This document shows positions 7,301 to 14,086 of a stretch of 24,831 nt of DNA, in pieces. The stretch lies in the NCBI GenBank assembly GCA_964629825.1, contig CAZVUW010000043.1:1-24831 (forward strand). Reading direction: 5' to 3'. Each line of letters opens with the position of its first letter. Positions within the stretch are counted from its first letter, which is position 1. The notes beneath the pieces are model-generated. The model saw nothing but the letters and a program-made list of their open reading frames with translations, ran no database searches and had not been told where the DNA came from. The stretch is from CAZVUW01 sp964629825 (GTDB lineage: Bacteria > Actinomycetota > Nitriliruptoria > Euzebyales > Egibacteraceae). A program made the position numbers and the translations under genes.

Positions 7301-8490
7301 CGCGGCTCCTTGGGCAGGCCGAGGACGCGCTCGGCGATGATGTTCTTCTGGATCTGGGAGGTGCCCGCGTAGATGCGCGAGGCACGGGCGTACCAGTAGC
7401 GGCGGTGCCAGCGGCTCCACACGTCGGCGCCATCCGCGCCGAGCGCCGCGACGATCGCGTCGGACTTCGGTCCCAGCTCGGCCAGGGCGCCGAGCACCTC
7501 CAGGCCCGTGGCGAACAGGCGCGACTCCATCTCGGACCAGTAGAGCTTGTTCAGCGACGCCTCGGGCCCGACCGACTCGTTGCGGGCCATGCTCGTGAGG
7601 GTCCGGTACATGTTGTGCCGGTAGACCTCGGTCTCGACGTACAGGCGCGCCACCGCGTCGCGGATGACGGGGTCGTCCTGGGCTCCGGCCGCGCGGACCA
7701 GCCGCACGAGGTCGCGCAGGTCCGTCGAGAAGCGGACGTGGCTGCCGAGGCCGGTCGCGCGCTCGAAGCCCAGGGTCGTCATGGCCACGCGCCAGCCGTC
7801 GTTCTCCGCGCCGACCACGTTTCCGAGCGGCACCTCGACGTCGGTAAGGAAGACCTCCGAGAAGCCGGCATCGTGGTTGATCTGGACGATGGGCCGGACC
7901 TCGACCCCCGGCGAGTGCATGTCGATGACCAGGTAGGTCAGCCCGGCGTGCTTGGCGGCGGAGCGGTCGGTGCGCACGAGCGCGAACATCCAGTCGGCGT
8001 GGCGACCCAGTGAGGTCCAGACCTTCTGCCCGTTGACGATGTAGCGGTCGCCCTGGCGGACGGCCGAGGTCTGGACGTTGGCCAGGTCGCTGCCCGCCTC
8101 CGGCTCGCTGAAGCCCTGGCACCAGATGTCGTCGCAGGACAGGATCCGCGGCAGCCAGCGGCGCTGCTGCTCGGTGGTGCCGTGCACCATCAGCGTCGGG
8201 CCGGCCAGCCCGAGGCCGAGCACGTTGATGCGCTCGGGCGCCCCGGCGCGGGCGTACTCCTCGGCGAAGATCGCCGTGTCGATCGGGTCGGCGTCGCGGC
8301 CACCGACCTCCTTGGGCCAGGCGATCGCGGCGTAGCCGGCCTCGTATAGGCGCTTCTCCCAGGCACGGTGCTGGGCCAGGCCCGCGTCGGTGCTGGGCGG
8401 CTCGAGCGGTTCGCGTGGCACGTTGGCCTCGAGCCACGCGCGCACCTCGTCGCGGAAGGCCTGCTGGGCTTCGGTGAGGTTGAGGTCCAA
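7297..8490 (-). CDS. Acyl-CoA dehydrogenase, probable catalytic subunit
   Basis: 397 residues. It catalyses alpha,beta-dehydrogenation of an acyl-CoA with FAD, passing electrons to ETF. FAD/substrate segment GFSEPEAGSDLANVQT (126-141) and the C-terminal YAGTSQIQKNIIAERVLGL are clear. The MCAD-type Glu is replaced by Ala in YAGT, but Glu243 in TLGFERATG lies at the isovaleryl-CoA-dehydrogenase/ChsE4-type position and is the likely base. The start is TTG 8490: it gives the normal N-terminus MDLNLTEAQQAFRDEVRAWL and no ATG or GTG lies nearby in frame, though no good ribosome site is seen. It is the first gene of the three-gene minus-strand operon, divergent from 8607. The substrate may be a branched or steroid-side-chain acyl-CoA, inferred only from pairing. 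Confidence 0.93.
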   Translation of the reverse strand: MDLNLTEAQQAFRDEVRAWLEANVPREPLEPPSTDAGLAQHRAWEKRLYEAGYAAIAWPKEVGGRDADPIDTAIFAEEYARAGAPERINVLGLGLAGPTLMVHGTTEQQRRWLPRILSCDDIWCQGFSEPEAGSDLANVQTSAVRQGDRYIVNGQKVWTSLGRHADWMFALVRTDRSAAKHAGLTYLVIDMHSPGVEVRPIVQINHDAGFSEVFLTDVEVPLGNVVGAENDGWRVAMTTLGFERATGLGSHVRFSTDLRDLVRLVRAAGAQDDPVIRDAVARLYVETEVYRHNMYRTLTSMARNESVGPEASLNKLYWSEMESRLFATGLEVLGALAELGPKSDAIVAALGADGADVWSRWHRRYWYARASRIYAGTSQIQKNIIAERVLGLPKEPR

Positions 8491-8568
8491 GGCGAATCCG
8501 TGTGGCCGGGCGCGGCGCGCTGGGCGCAGGCGGCTTGGGACGGCGATCCAGTTGTAGCGGACGCCCAG

Positions 8569-8588
8569 GCGCAGCGCGAGCGCTGCGC
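8569..8588. promoter_or_regulatory. Inverted repeat, candidate operator in divergent promoter region
   Basis: GCGCAGCG-CGAG-CGCTGCGC is a perfect 8-bp inverted repeat with a 4-nt centre. It ends 6 nt upstream of the TATCGT -10 of the plus-strand gene at 8607, in the 116-bp gap between the divergent acyl-CoA dehydrogenase operon and the NmrA-like gene. The placement suits a repressor operator (for example TetR-type regulators of fatty-acid genes), but no regulator gene is adjacent and a plain hairpin is possible. Confidence 0.4.
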
Positions 8589-8594
8589 ATCGCC

Positions 8595-8600
8595 TATCGT
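8595..8600 (+). promoter_or_regulatory. -10 box TATCGT, predicted leaderless start
   Basis: TATCGT fits TANNNT and ends 6 nt before ATG 8607, so transcription should begin at or next to the start codon. No Shine-Dalgarno lies between. This supports 8607 as the true start of the downstream gene. Confidence 0.5.
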
Positions 8601-8606
8601 CGGCTC

Positions 8607-9455
8607 ATGCCAGTCCTGGTCACGGGCGCCGAGGGCGCCCTGGGAATGGCCGCGATCTCGGCGCTGCTGTCGTCGGGCGGTGAGGTCCGGGCCTACCTGG
8701 ACCCTCTGGCCGCCCCCGACGGAGCCGTGGAGCGGCTGCGCGCCGCGGGCTGCAAGGCGGCCCGCGGGACCCTCGACGACGAGGGCTTCCTCGAGGCCGC
8801 GCTCGAGCAGGTGCACACGGTCGTCCACGCCGCCGCAGACGTGCTGACGGCCCCCCGGGACGTGCTCGACGACACCGCCTCGGTCCTGTCAGCCGCCGTC
8901 AGCGCGGGGGTCCGCCGGGTGGTGCTCATGTCGCACCTCGGCGTCGAGGAACCGTCCGGCAACCCCTGGCTGGAAGCGCTCGCCGAGGCCGAGGAGCTTT
9001 GCATCGACTCGCCTCTGGACACGGTAGTGCTGCGCAGGGCCCTCACCTACGGGCCGAGGGACGCGCTGACCGCCGCGCTCATCGACGGTGCCTCCGGCGT
9101 GGCTCCGGACGCGACGCACGCGCCGATCTATCTGCACGATCTCGGGGGTGCGGTGGTGGCGGCCGACGACCGCGATCGCGCCGACGGCGCCCTGCCGCAC
9201 CTCGTCGTACCACTCGGAGGGCCGGACATGACCAGCCTGGGTGAGCTCATCGCCATGCTCGGAGGCCAGATCACCGGCGGCTACGGGGGAGCGCCGGCGC
9301 GGACCCGCAGCCCGCTGCTGCCCGACCACGCGATCGACCTGCTGTCGCGCGACCTCGTGCCGGAGCGCGGCCTGCCCACCGCCGGCACCTCGCTGCGGAC
9401 CGGCACGGCGTTGGTGCGCGACGCGTTCGGCAGCGGGCCCGGGGGAGCGGAGTGA
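8607..9455 (+). CDS. NAD(P)-binding NmrA/atypical-SDR-like protein
   Basis: 282 residues. The N-terminus MPVLVTGAEGALGMAAI has the GxxGxxG Rossmann fingerprint, followed by TVVHAAADV and RRVVLMSHLGVEE, typical of atypical SDR/NmrA-like proteins. The YxxxK pair of classical SDRs is absent, so it may be a redox sensor or a non-canonical reductase rather than an oxidoreductase of known substrate. ATG 8607 is chosen because the Rossmann motif starts at once and a -10 box ends 6 nt upstream; the frame stays open upstream but the added residues look like arbitrary GC-rich translation. The stop overlaps the carbamate kinase start by 4 nt (GTGA), indicating an operon. Confidence 0.82.
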   Translation: MPVLVTGAEGALGMAAISALLSSGGEVRAYLDPLAAPDGAVERLRAAGCKAARGTLDDEGFLEAALEQVHTVVHAAADVLTAPRDVLDDTASVLSAAVSAGVRRVVLMSHLGVEEPSGNPWLEALAEAEELCIDSPLDTVVLRRALTYGPRDALTAALIDGASGVAPDATHAPIYLHDLGGAVVAADDRDRADGALPHLVVPLGGPDMTSLGELIAMLGGQITGGYGGAPARTRSPLLPDHAIDLLSRDLVPERGLPTAGTSLRTGTALVRDAFGSGPGGAE

Positions 9456-9476
9456 GCGGGGGCGGAGTGAGCGGTG
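9447..9476 (+). repeat. In-frame 15-bp tandem duplication over the carbamate kinase start
   Basis: GCGGAGTGAGCGG occurs at 9447-9459 and again at 9462-9474; as 15-bp units the copies match at 14 of 15 positions. Each copy contains GTGAGC, so the gene has two in-frame GTG start candidates, at 9452 and 9467. The first overlaps the upstream TGA stop. Confidence 0.7.
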
Positions 9477-10465
9477 CGGCGGGCCTGCAGCCGGCCGCGA
9501 CGGGCGGGCAGCAGCCCGCCGGCGGCAAGCCGCGGGTGGTGGTCGCCCTGGGCGGCAACGCGCTCGCGCCCGACAACGGCGACACGCCGGCGGACCAGGC
9601 CCGGGCCGTGGAGGCGGCCATGACGGTGGTGGCTGACCTCGTCGCCCGGGGCGTCGAGGTCGTCCTGACCCACGGCAACGGCCCGCAGGTCGGCGACCTG
9701 ATGCTGCGCAACGAGCTCGCGCGGGGGACGCTGCCGGAGATCCCGATCGACTGGTGTGTGGCGCAGACCCAGGCGATGATCGGCTACCTCGTCACCACCG
9801 CCCTTGAGACGGATCTCGCGAACCGCGGTCTGCCCCTGCCGGTGGTCCCGATCCTGACCCGCGTGCTGGTCGACGCCGACGACCCCGCCTGGCAGGAGCC
9901 GTCCAAGCCGGTCGGTCCCCGGGTCGACGCCGAAGCGGCTCGCGCCAAGGGGGCCGACGGAGATCAGACCTGGAAGGAGGTCGAGCCGGGCCGCTGGCGC
10001 CGCCTCGTCGCCTCGCCCGAGCCGATCGCCCTGCTGGACGGGATGACGATCAACCTCGTGCTGGGCGCTGGCGCCGTCGTCGTCGCCGGCGGCGGCGGTG
10101 GCATCCCGATGATCCGTGACTCCGAGGGGATGCTCCACGGCGTCGAATGCGTCATCGACAAGGATCTGGCCGGCGTGCTGCTGGCCGAGGCCGTGGGAGC
10201 GTCGGTGTTCGCAATCCTCACCGACGTGCCGGCGGTGCTGCTCGACCGCGGCAAGCCGTCCGAGCGGCCCCTCGGCCGCACGACCGTCGCCGAGCTGCGC
10301 AAGCACCAGGCGGAGCAGGACTTCCCGGCCGGTTCGATGGGGCCGAAGGTCGAGGCGGTCTGCCGCTTCGTTGAGCGCACCGGCGGCCGCGGCGCGATCG
10401 GCGCGCTGGACGACATCGCCGCGGTCGTGGCCGGCGAGTCGGGGACCCAGGTCCTGCCCGCCTAG
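9452..10465 (+). CDS. arcC: Carbamate kinase
   Basis: 337 residues, somewhat longer than the usual 310. It makes ATP from carbamoyl phosphate and ADP (or the reverse). Amino-acid-kinase-fold motifs are VVVALGGNAL (29-38), THGNGPQVGDLML (73-85), AGGGGGIP (212-219), VIDKD (234-238) with Lys237, and GSMGPKVEAV (294-303). The first 27 residues are a Gly/Ala/Gln-rich extension absent from typical members, which begin almost at the VVALGGN strand. GTG 9452 overlaps the upstream stop by 4 nt; GTG 9467 is the alternative. No arginine deiminase, ornithine carbamoyltransferase or purine-degradation gene is nearby, so the source of carbamoyl phosphate is not visible. The stop lies 4 nt from the convergent TauE-like gene. 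Confidence 0.92.
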   Translation: MSGGGVSGAAGLQPAATGGQQPAGGKPRVVVALGGNALAPDNGDTPADQARAVEAAMTVVADLVARGVEVVLTHGNGPQVGDLMLRNELARGTLPEIPIDWCVAQTQAMIGYLVTTALETDLANRGLPLPVVPILTRVLVDADDPAWQEPSKPVGPRVDAEAARAKGADGDQTWKEVEPGRWRRLVASPEPIALLDGMTINLVLGAGAVVVAGGGGGIPMIRDSEGMLHGVECVIDKDLAGVLLAEAVGASVFAILTDVPAVLLDRGKPSERPLGRTTVAELRKHQAEQDFPAGSMGPKVEAVCRFVERTGGRGAIGALDDIAAVVAGESGTQVLPA

Positions 10466-10469
10466 CGGT

Positions 10470-11261
10470 CTAGTCGTCCGTTGTCCGCAAGGTGCGCGGC
10501 TCGCGCCGAAGCCCCAGGAGCATCCGGACCGCGGTGACGGCGAGGAACAGGGCGAACAGCCGCTGCAGGTCGGCGGCGGGCAGCGCCAGGGCGAGCCGGC
10601 CCCCGATCAGCCCGCCGACGATCCCGCCGAGCCCGAGCAGCGCTCCCAGACGCCAGTCGGCGTAGCCGTGCCGCGAGTGGCGCAGGGCGCCCGCGAGCGC
10701 CGTCGGCAGGATGACCAGCAGGGAGGTGCCCTCCGCCGTGTGCTGATCCAGGCCGAACAGCAGCGCCATGGCAGGAACCATGATCACGCCGCCGCCCACG
10801 CCGAGCAGGGCAGACAGCACCCCCGCGGCCAGTCCCAGCAGCATGAAGCCCGTGATCGCGACGACGCCCTCGGCGGCCACGGCCGACGTCTCCGGGCTCG
10901 GCAGCAGCATCCGCGCCGCGACGAAGAGGAGCAGCAGCGCGAAGGCCTGCCGCAGCCGCCGCGGCGTCAGCCGGCGCATCAGGGCGGCGCCCAGCACTGC
11001 GCCCGTGACGGCCCCGACGGCGATGGCGATGCCGGCGCGGACCGCGACGCTGCCGTCGAGGGCGAACGCCACCAGTGCGGCCGGCGCGGTCGCCAGGATC
11101 GCGACCAGCGAGGTGGCGTGGGCCACATGCTGGCTGACCCCCATCAGCAGCACCATCCCGGGGACCAGGACGAGCCCGCCGCCGACACCGAACAGCCCGG
11201 CGAGGATCCCGGCGGCGACGCCCAGGGCGGCGATCCTCGGCGTCGAGCGGCGGGGGTCCAT
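10470..11261 (-). CDS. TauE/SafE family permease (sulfite exporter-like)
   Basis: 263 residues, almost entirely hydrophobic with about eight membrane segments. It shows the internal duplication of the family: GLFGVGGGLVLVPGM (22-36) in the first half matches ALLGVGGGVIMVPAM (151-165) in the second, and HATSLVAI (48-55) matches EGTSLLVI (177-184). Family members export sulfite, sulfoacetate or related organosulfur anions, but many are unassigned and the substrate here is unknown. The longer upstream frame is rejected because it is antisense to the enoyl-CoA hydratase gene. ATG 11261 has a TAGCCT box 8 nt upstream and no Shine-Dalgarno, so it is probably leaderless. Confidence 0.9.
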   Translation of the reverse strand: MDPRRSTPRIAALGVAAGILAGLFGVGGGLVLVPGMVLLMGVSQHVAHATSLVAILATAPAALVAFALDGSVAVRAGIAIAVGAVTGAVLGAALMRRLTPRRLRQAFALLLLFVAARMLLPSPETSAVAAEGVVAITGFMLLGLAAGVLSALLGVGGGVIMVPAMALLFGLDQHTAEGTSLLVILPTALAGALRHSRHGYADWRLGALLGLGGIVGGLIGGRLALALPAADLQRLFALFLAVTAVRMLLGLRREPRTLRTTDD

Positions 11262-11269
11262 GGCCGCCA

Positions 11270-11275
11270 AGGCTA
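11270..11275 (-). promoter_or_regulatory. -10 box TAGCCT (minus strand), predicted leaderless start of the TauE-like gene
   Basis: On the minus strand TAGCCT lies 8 nt ahead of ATG 11261 with no purine-rich ribosome site between. The same hexamer at the same distance precedes mnmA, which supports both as real promoters. Confidence 0.5.
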
Positions 11276-11309
11276 AGGCGTGCGCCGGAGCGCGGTCGGT
11301 CGCGGTGCT

Positions 11310-11315
11310 TAGACT
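11310..11315 (+). promoter_or_regulatory. Candidate -10 box TAGACT for enoyl-CoA hydratase
   Basis: TAGACT lies 39 nt ahead of GTG 11355 in the 93-bp divergent gap, giving a leader of about 33 nt that holds the GGGGG ribosome site. No good -35 is seen. It is nearly back-to-back with the minus-strand TAGCCT box at 11270-11275. Confidence 0.4.
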
Positions 11316-11354
11316 GCAGCCGCAGGCAGCCGAGCAGTCCAACGGGGGTCGATC

Positions 11355-12131
11355 GTGGAGTTCGTGACCATCAGCACAGACGAGCACGGGGTTGCGACCC
11401 TGCGCGTGGACCGGCCGCCGGTGAACGCGCTGAACCTCGAGCTGTGGCACGAGCTCGGCGACGCCGCCAGGGAGCTGGCGGAGGACGACGACGTCCGCGC
11501 CGTGGTCCTGTGGGGTGGCCCGAAGGTGTTCGCCGCCGGCGCGGACATCAAGGCGATGAACGAGCTGGACTACCAGCAGATGCTGAGCCTGGCGCCGGTG
11601 CTTCAGGAGTCGATGCGGACCCTGGCGCGTCTGCCCAAGGTGACCATCGCCGCCGTCAACGGCTACGCCCTGGGCGGCGGCTGCGAGCTGGCCCTGACCG
11701 CCGACTTCCGCTACGCCGCCGCGGACGCCCAGCTCGGCCAGCCTGAGATCCTGCTCGGCGTGATCCCGGGCTCGGGCGGCACCCAGCGCCTCGCCCGCCT
11801 GGTCGGCATCCAGAAGGCCAAGGAGATGGTCTACGGCGGGCGCTTCTACTCGGCCGAGGAGTGCCTGGCGATGGGGTTGGTGGACCAGGTGCACCCGCCG
11901 GAGGAGGTCTACGACCGCGCCGTCGAGGCCGCGCGCCGCTACGCGCAGGGGCCGTTCGCGCTGCGCCTCGCGAAGCAGGCCCTCGACCAGGGGATCGAGA
12001 TGGACCTGGACTCGGCGCTGCGTCTGGAGACGTCGCTGTTCGCGGCCTGCTTCGCCACGGAGGACCGCAGGATCGGCATGGACTCGTTCATCAAGGAGGG
12101 CCCCGGCAAGGCGCGGTTCACCCAGCGCTAG
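11355..12131 (+). CDS. Enoyl-CoA hydratase/isomerase (crotonase) family protein
   Basis: 258 residues, standard crotonase length. It adds water to trans-2-enoyl-CoA, the second step of beta-oxidation. Oxyanion-hole segments FAAGADIKAM (59-68) and ALGGGCE (105-111) are present, and both hydratase acids are kept: Glu111 in GGGCELAL and Glu131 in QPEILLGVIPGSGGT, 20 residues apart as in rat mitochondrial hydratase. A true hydratase is therefore more likely than a dehalogenase or isomerase variant. The start is GTG 11355 with GGGGG about 7 nt upstream. The methyltransferase gene begins 20 nt after its stop, so it heads a plus-strand run ending in etfBA, which takes electrons from acyl-CoA dehydrogenases. 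Confidence 0.93.
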   Translation: MEFVTISTDEHGVATLRVDRPPVNALNLELWHELGDAARELAEDDDVRAVVLWGGPKVFAAGADIKAMNELDYQQMLSLAPVLQESMRTLARLPKVTIAAVNGYALGGGCELALTADFRYAAADAQLGQPEILLGVIPGSGGTQRLARLVGIQKAKEMVYGGRFYSAEECLAMGLVDQVHPPEEVYDRAVEAARRYAQGPFALRLAKQALDQGIEMDLDSALRLETSLFAACFATEDRRIGMDSFIKEGPGKARFTQR

Positions 12132-12151
12132 AGGTCCGGGAGCCTCCGCCG

Positions 12152-13075
12152 GTGGACATCAAGGCCAAGCAGGTCGTCTATCACGACTGGGAGTCCAGCC
12201 ACTACGACGACAAGTGGTCGATCAGCTTCGACGAGCGCTGCATCGACTACGCCCACGGGCGCTACCTCAAGGCCGTGCCTGACGGCCGCCGCTATCAGGA
12301 CGTGCTGGAGATCGGCTGCGGCACCGGCTTCTTCCTGCTGAACCTCGCGCAGGCCGGCGTGGTCGGGCGGGCCAGCTGCACCGACATCTCGCCGGGCATG
12401 GTGGCGACCTGCGTCGAGAACGGCCGGCGGCTCGGCATCGAGGTCGACGGGCGCGTCGCGGACGCCGAGGCCCTGCCATTCGACGACGCCTCGTTCGACC
12501 TGGTCGTCGGTCACGCAGTCGTGCACCACCTGCCCGACCTCGAGGCCGCTTTCGGGGAGATGGCCCGCGTCCTGCGTCCCGGCGGCCGACTGGTCATCGC
12601 CGGTGAGCCGACGCTGCTGGGGGACCGTGTCGCCGGCTGGTGGAAGCGCGGCGCTCGTATGGCGGTGAAGCTCGCGGCCGTGGTCGCCGGCGCCGAGCGC
12701 GTGCTGGCCGACGGTCTGGACGCGCTCCCGCCCGAGGAGCGCGAGGCGGCCGCGCTTGAAGCCGAGGTCGACCTGCACTGCTTCCCGCCCGAGCGCCTGG
12801 AGGAGCTCGCGCGTGGAGCCGGCTTCACGGACGTGCGGACGGTCACCGAGGAGCTCACCGCCAACTGGTTCGGCTGGGTGACCAGGACCGCCGAGGCGAT
12901 GCTGCGCCCGGATCTCATCCCCGCCCGCTACCCCTGGGTGGCCTATCGGACCTGGCAGCGCCTGTTCGAGCTCGACGAGCGGCTGCGGCCGTACGTTCCG
13001 AAGGGGCTGTACTACAACGCGATCCTGTCCGCGCAGCTGCCCGGCTACGGGGCGCGCTGGGAGCCGCGGGTGTGA
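12152..13075 (+). CDS. Class I SAM-dependent methyltransferase
   Basis: 307 residues. Motif I VLEIGCGTG (51-59), acidic Asp78 in CTDIS for the ribose, GRVADAEALPFDDASFDLVV (100-119) and the post-motif LRPGGRLVIAGEP (141-153) define a UbiE/Methyltransf_11-type SAM fold. An N-terminal segment with VVYHDWESSHYDDKWS and a long C-terminal part with many aromatic residues (about 205-307) flank the core and probably bind the acceptor, which is unknown. GTG 12152 is chosen for GGGAG 9 nt upstream and because the frame before it is inside the hydratase gene. The stop overlaps the acyltransferase start at GTGA, so the two enzymes are likely made together and act on one pathway. Confidence 0.88.
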   Translation: MDIKAKQVVYHDWESSHYDDKWSISFDERCIDYAHGRYLKAVPDGRRYQDVLEIGCGTGFFLLNLAQAGVVGRASCTDISPGMVATCVENGRRLGIEVDGRVADAEALPFDDASFDLVVGHAVVHHLPDLEAAFGEMARVLRPGGRLVIAGEPTLLGDRVAGWWKRGARMAVKLAAVVAGAERVLADGLDALPPEEREAAALEAEVDLHCFPPERLEELARGAGFTDVRTVTEELTANWFGWVTRTAEAMLRPDLIPARYPWVAYRTWQRLFELDERLRPYVPKGLYYNAILSAQLPGYGARWEPRV

Positions 13076-14004
13076 GCGGACGCGCCGCGCCTGGGGAGCC
13101 GGCGGAGCCCGCCGCGGCCGAGGACGCTCGCGGCCCCGGTGATCGCGCAGCGGAGCTCGGCACGGTCCTGGATGGGGAAGACGCTGTCGAGCTCGCGGCC
13201 GAGCTGGCGCAGCACCACCGGGAGCTGGCCGTCGCCGCCGCCGTCGCCCGGGCGGGCGTTACCAGGGCGGAGGCGATCGCCGCTGCGGGGGAGCCGCTGC
13301 GGCCGGCACGCCTTCCACCCCCGGCGGAGCGGGAGCGCTGGGGCTGGCGTAGGGCGGTGCGCTTCGCGGTTGAGCGCCGCATGTACACGCCCCAGCACCA
13401 GCTGCTGTACGCGCGTTACCTCCTTCAGCGCCTCCGCCAGCCGAACGTCGAGCTGCTGGGGATGGTGTTCCTCGGACGTCGGGTCCAGCTGCGCGCCCGG
13501 CGCCACCACGCCCGCCTGTCGGTGGGGGCGTGGTCGTGGATCGGCTCCGGCAACCGGCTCAACGCCCACGAGGGCAACCTGCGCCTCGGCCACAAGGTGG
13601 TGATGGGCAGCGTCAACGTCGTCAACTGCTACCTGGACATCGAGATCGGCCAGGGCAGCCTCCTCGGCGACTGGATCTACGTCTGCGACTTCGACCACGC
13701 CTACGCGGACCCGACGCGGCCGATCCGCAAGCAGGGCCTGGTCAAGACCCCGGTGCGCATCGGCGAGGACGTGTGGGTGGGGGAGAAGGCCTCGATCCTG
13801 CGCGGCGCCGACATCGGCTCGGGCACCGTGGTCGGCAGCCAGGCGCTGGTCAAGTCGCGGATCCCGCCGTTCTCGATCGTCGTGGGCTCGCCCGCCCGCG
13901 TGATCGGCAGCCGCCTGCCCAAGGGCATGACCGCCGAGGAGGCGCTGGACCTGCAGCGCAGGCACGGGTCCTTCCCCGGCGACGCCCTGGACCGCGAGTC
14001 CTGA
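13072..14004 (+). CDS. Left-handed beta-helix (hexapeptide) acyltransferase
   Basis: 310 residues. From about 128 to 275 the sequence shows hexapeptide-repeat turns (LRLGHKVVMG, DIEIGQGSLLGD, VRIGEDVWVGEKASILRGADIG, VVGSPARVIG) of the LbetaH acyltransferases such as sugar O-acetyltransferases. His209 in CDFDHAYAD sits in the loop where WcaF/Maa-type enzymes keep the catalytic His. The first 75 residues are Ala/Glu/Gly-rich and probably disordered; residues 83-125 are basic and helical (RWGWRRAVRFAVERR). No membrane segment is seen. GTG 13072 overlaps the methyltransferase stop by 4 nt. The acceptor is unknown; a cell-envelope glycan or glycolipid is a reasonable guess. A gap of 82 nt precedes etfB. 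Confidence 0.88.
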   Translation: MSGRAAPGEPAEPAAAEDARGPGDRAAELGTVLDGEDAVELAAELAQHHRELAVAAAVARAGVTRAEAIAAAGEPLRPARLPPPAERERWGWRRAVRFAVERRMYTPQHQLLYARYLLQRLRQPNVELLGMVFLGRRVQLRARRHHARLSVGAWSWIGSGNRLNAHEGNLRLGHKVVMGSVNVVNCYLDIEIGQGSLLGDWIYVCDFDHAYADPTRPIRKQGLVKTPVRIGEDVWVGEKASILRGADIGSGTVVGSQALVKSRIPPFSIVVGSPARVIGSRLPKGMTAEEALDLQRRHGSFPGDALDRES

Positions 14005-14086
14005 GCGCGGTTCGCCCGGCGCGGTTTCGGCAGATCCCCCTCGGCGTGCGAACATGGGGGGTCCGCCCGAGACGGAGGAACCGACC

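Noticed and set aside
6305..7372. Plus-strand open frame opposite the second acyl-CoA dehydrogenase
   Set aside because: Low-complexity Leu/Arg/Gly/Gln-rich product antisense to a gene with clear FAD motifs.
10116..11276. Plus-strand 386-codon frame across carbamate kinase and the TauE-like gene
   Set aside because: It spans two convergent real genes out of frame and has a His/Gln/Asp-rich nonsense composition.
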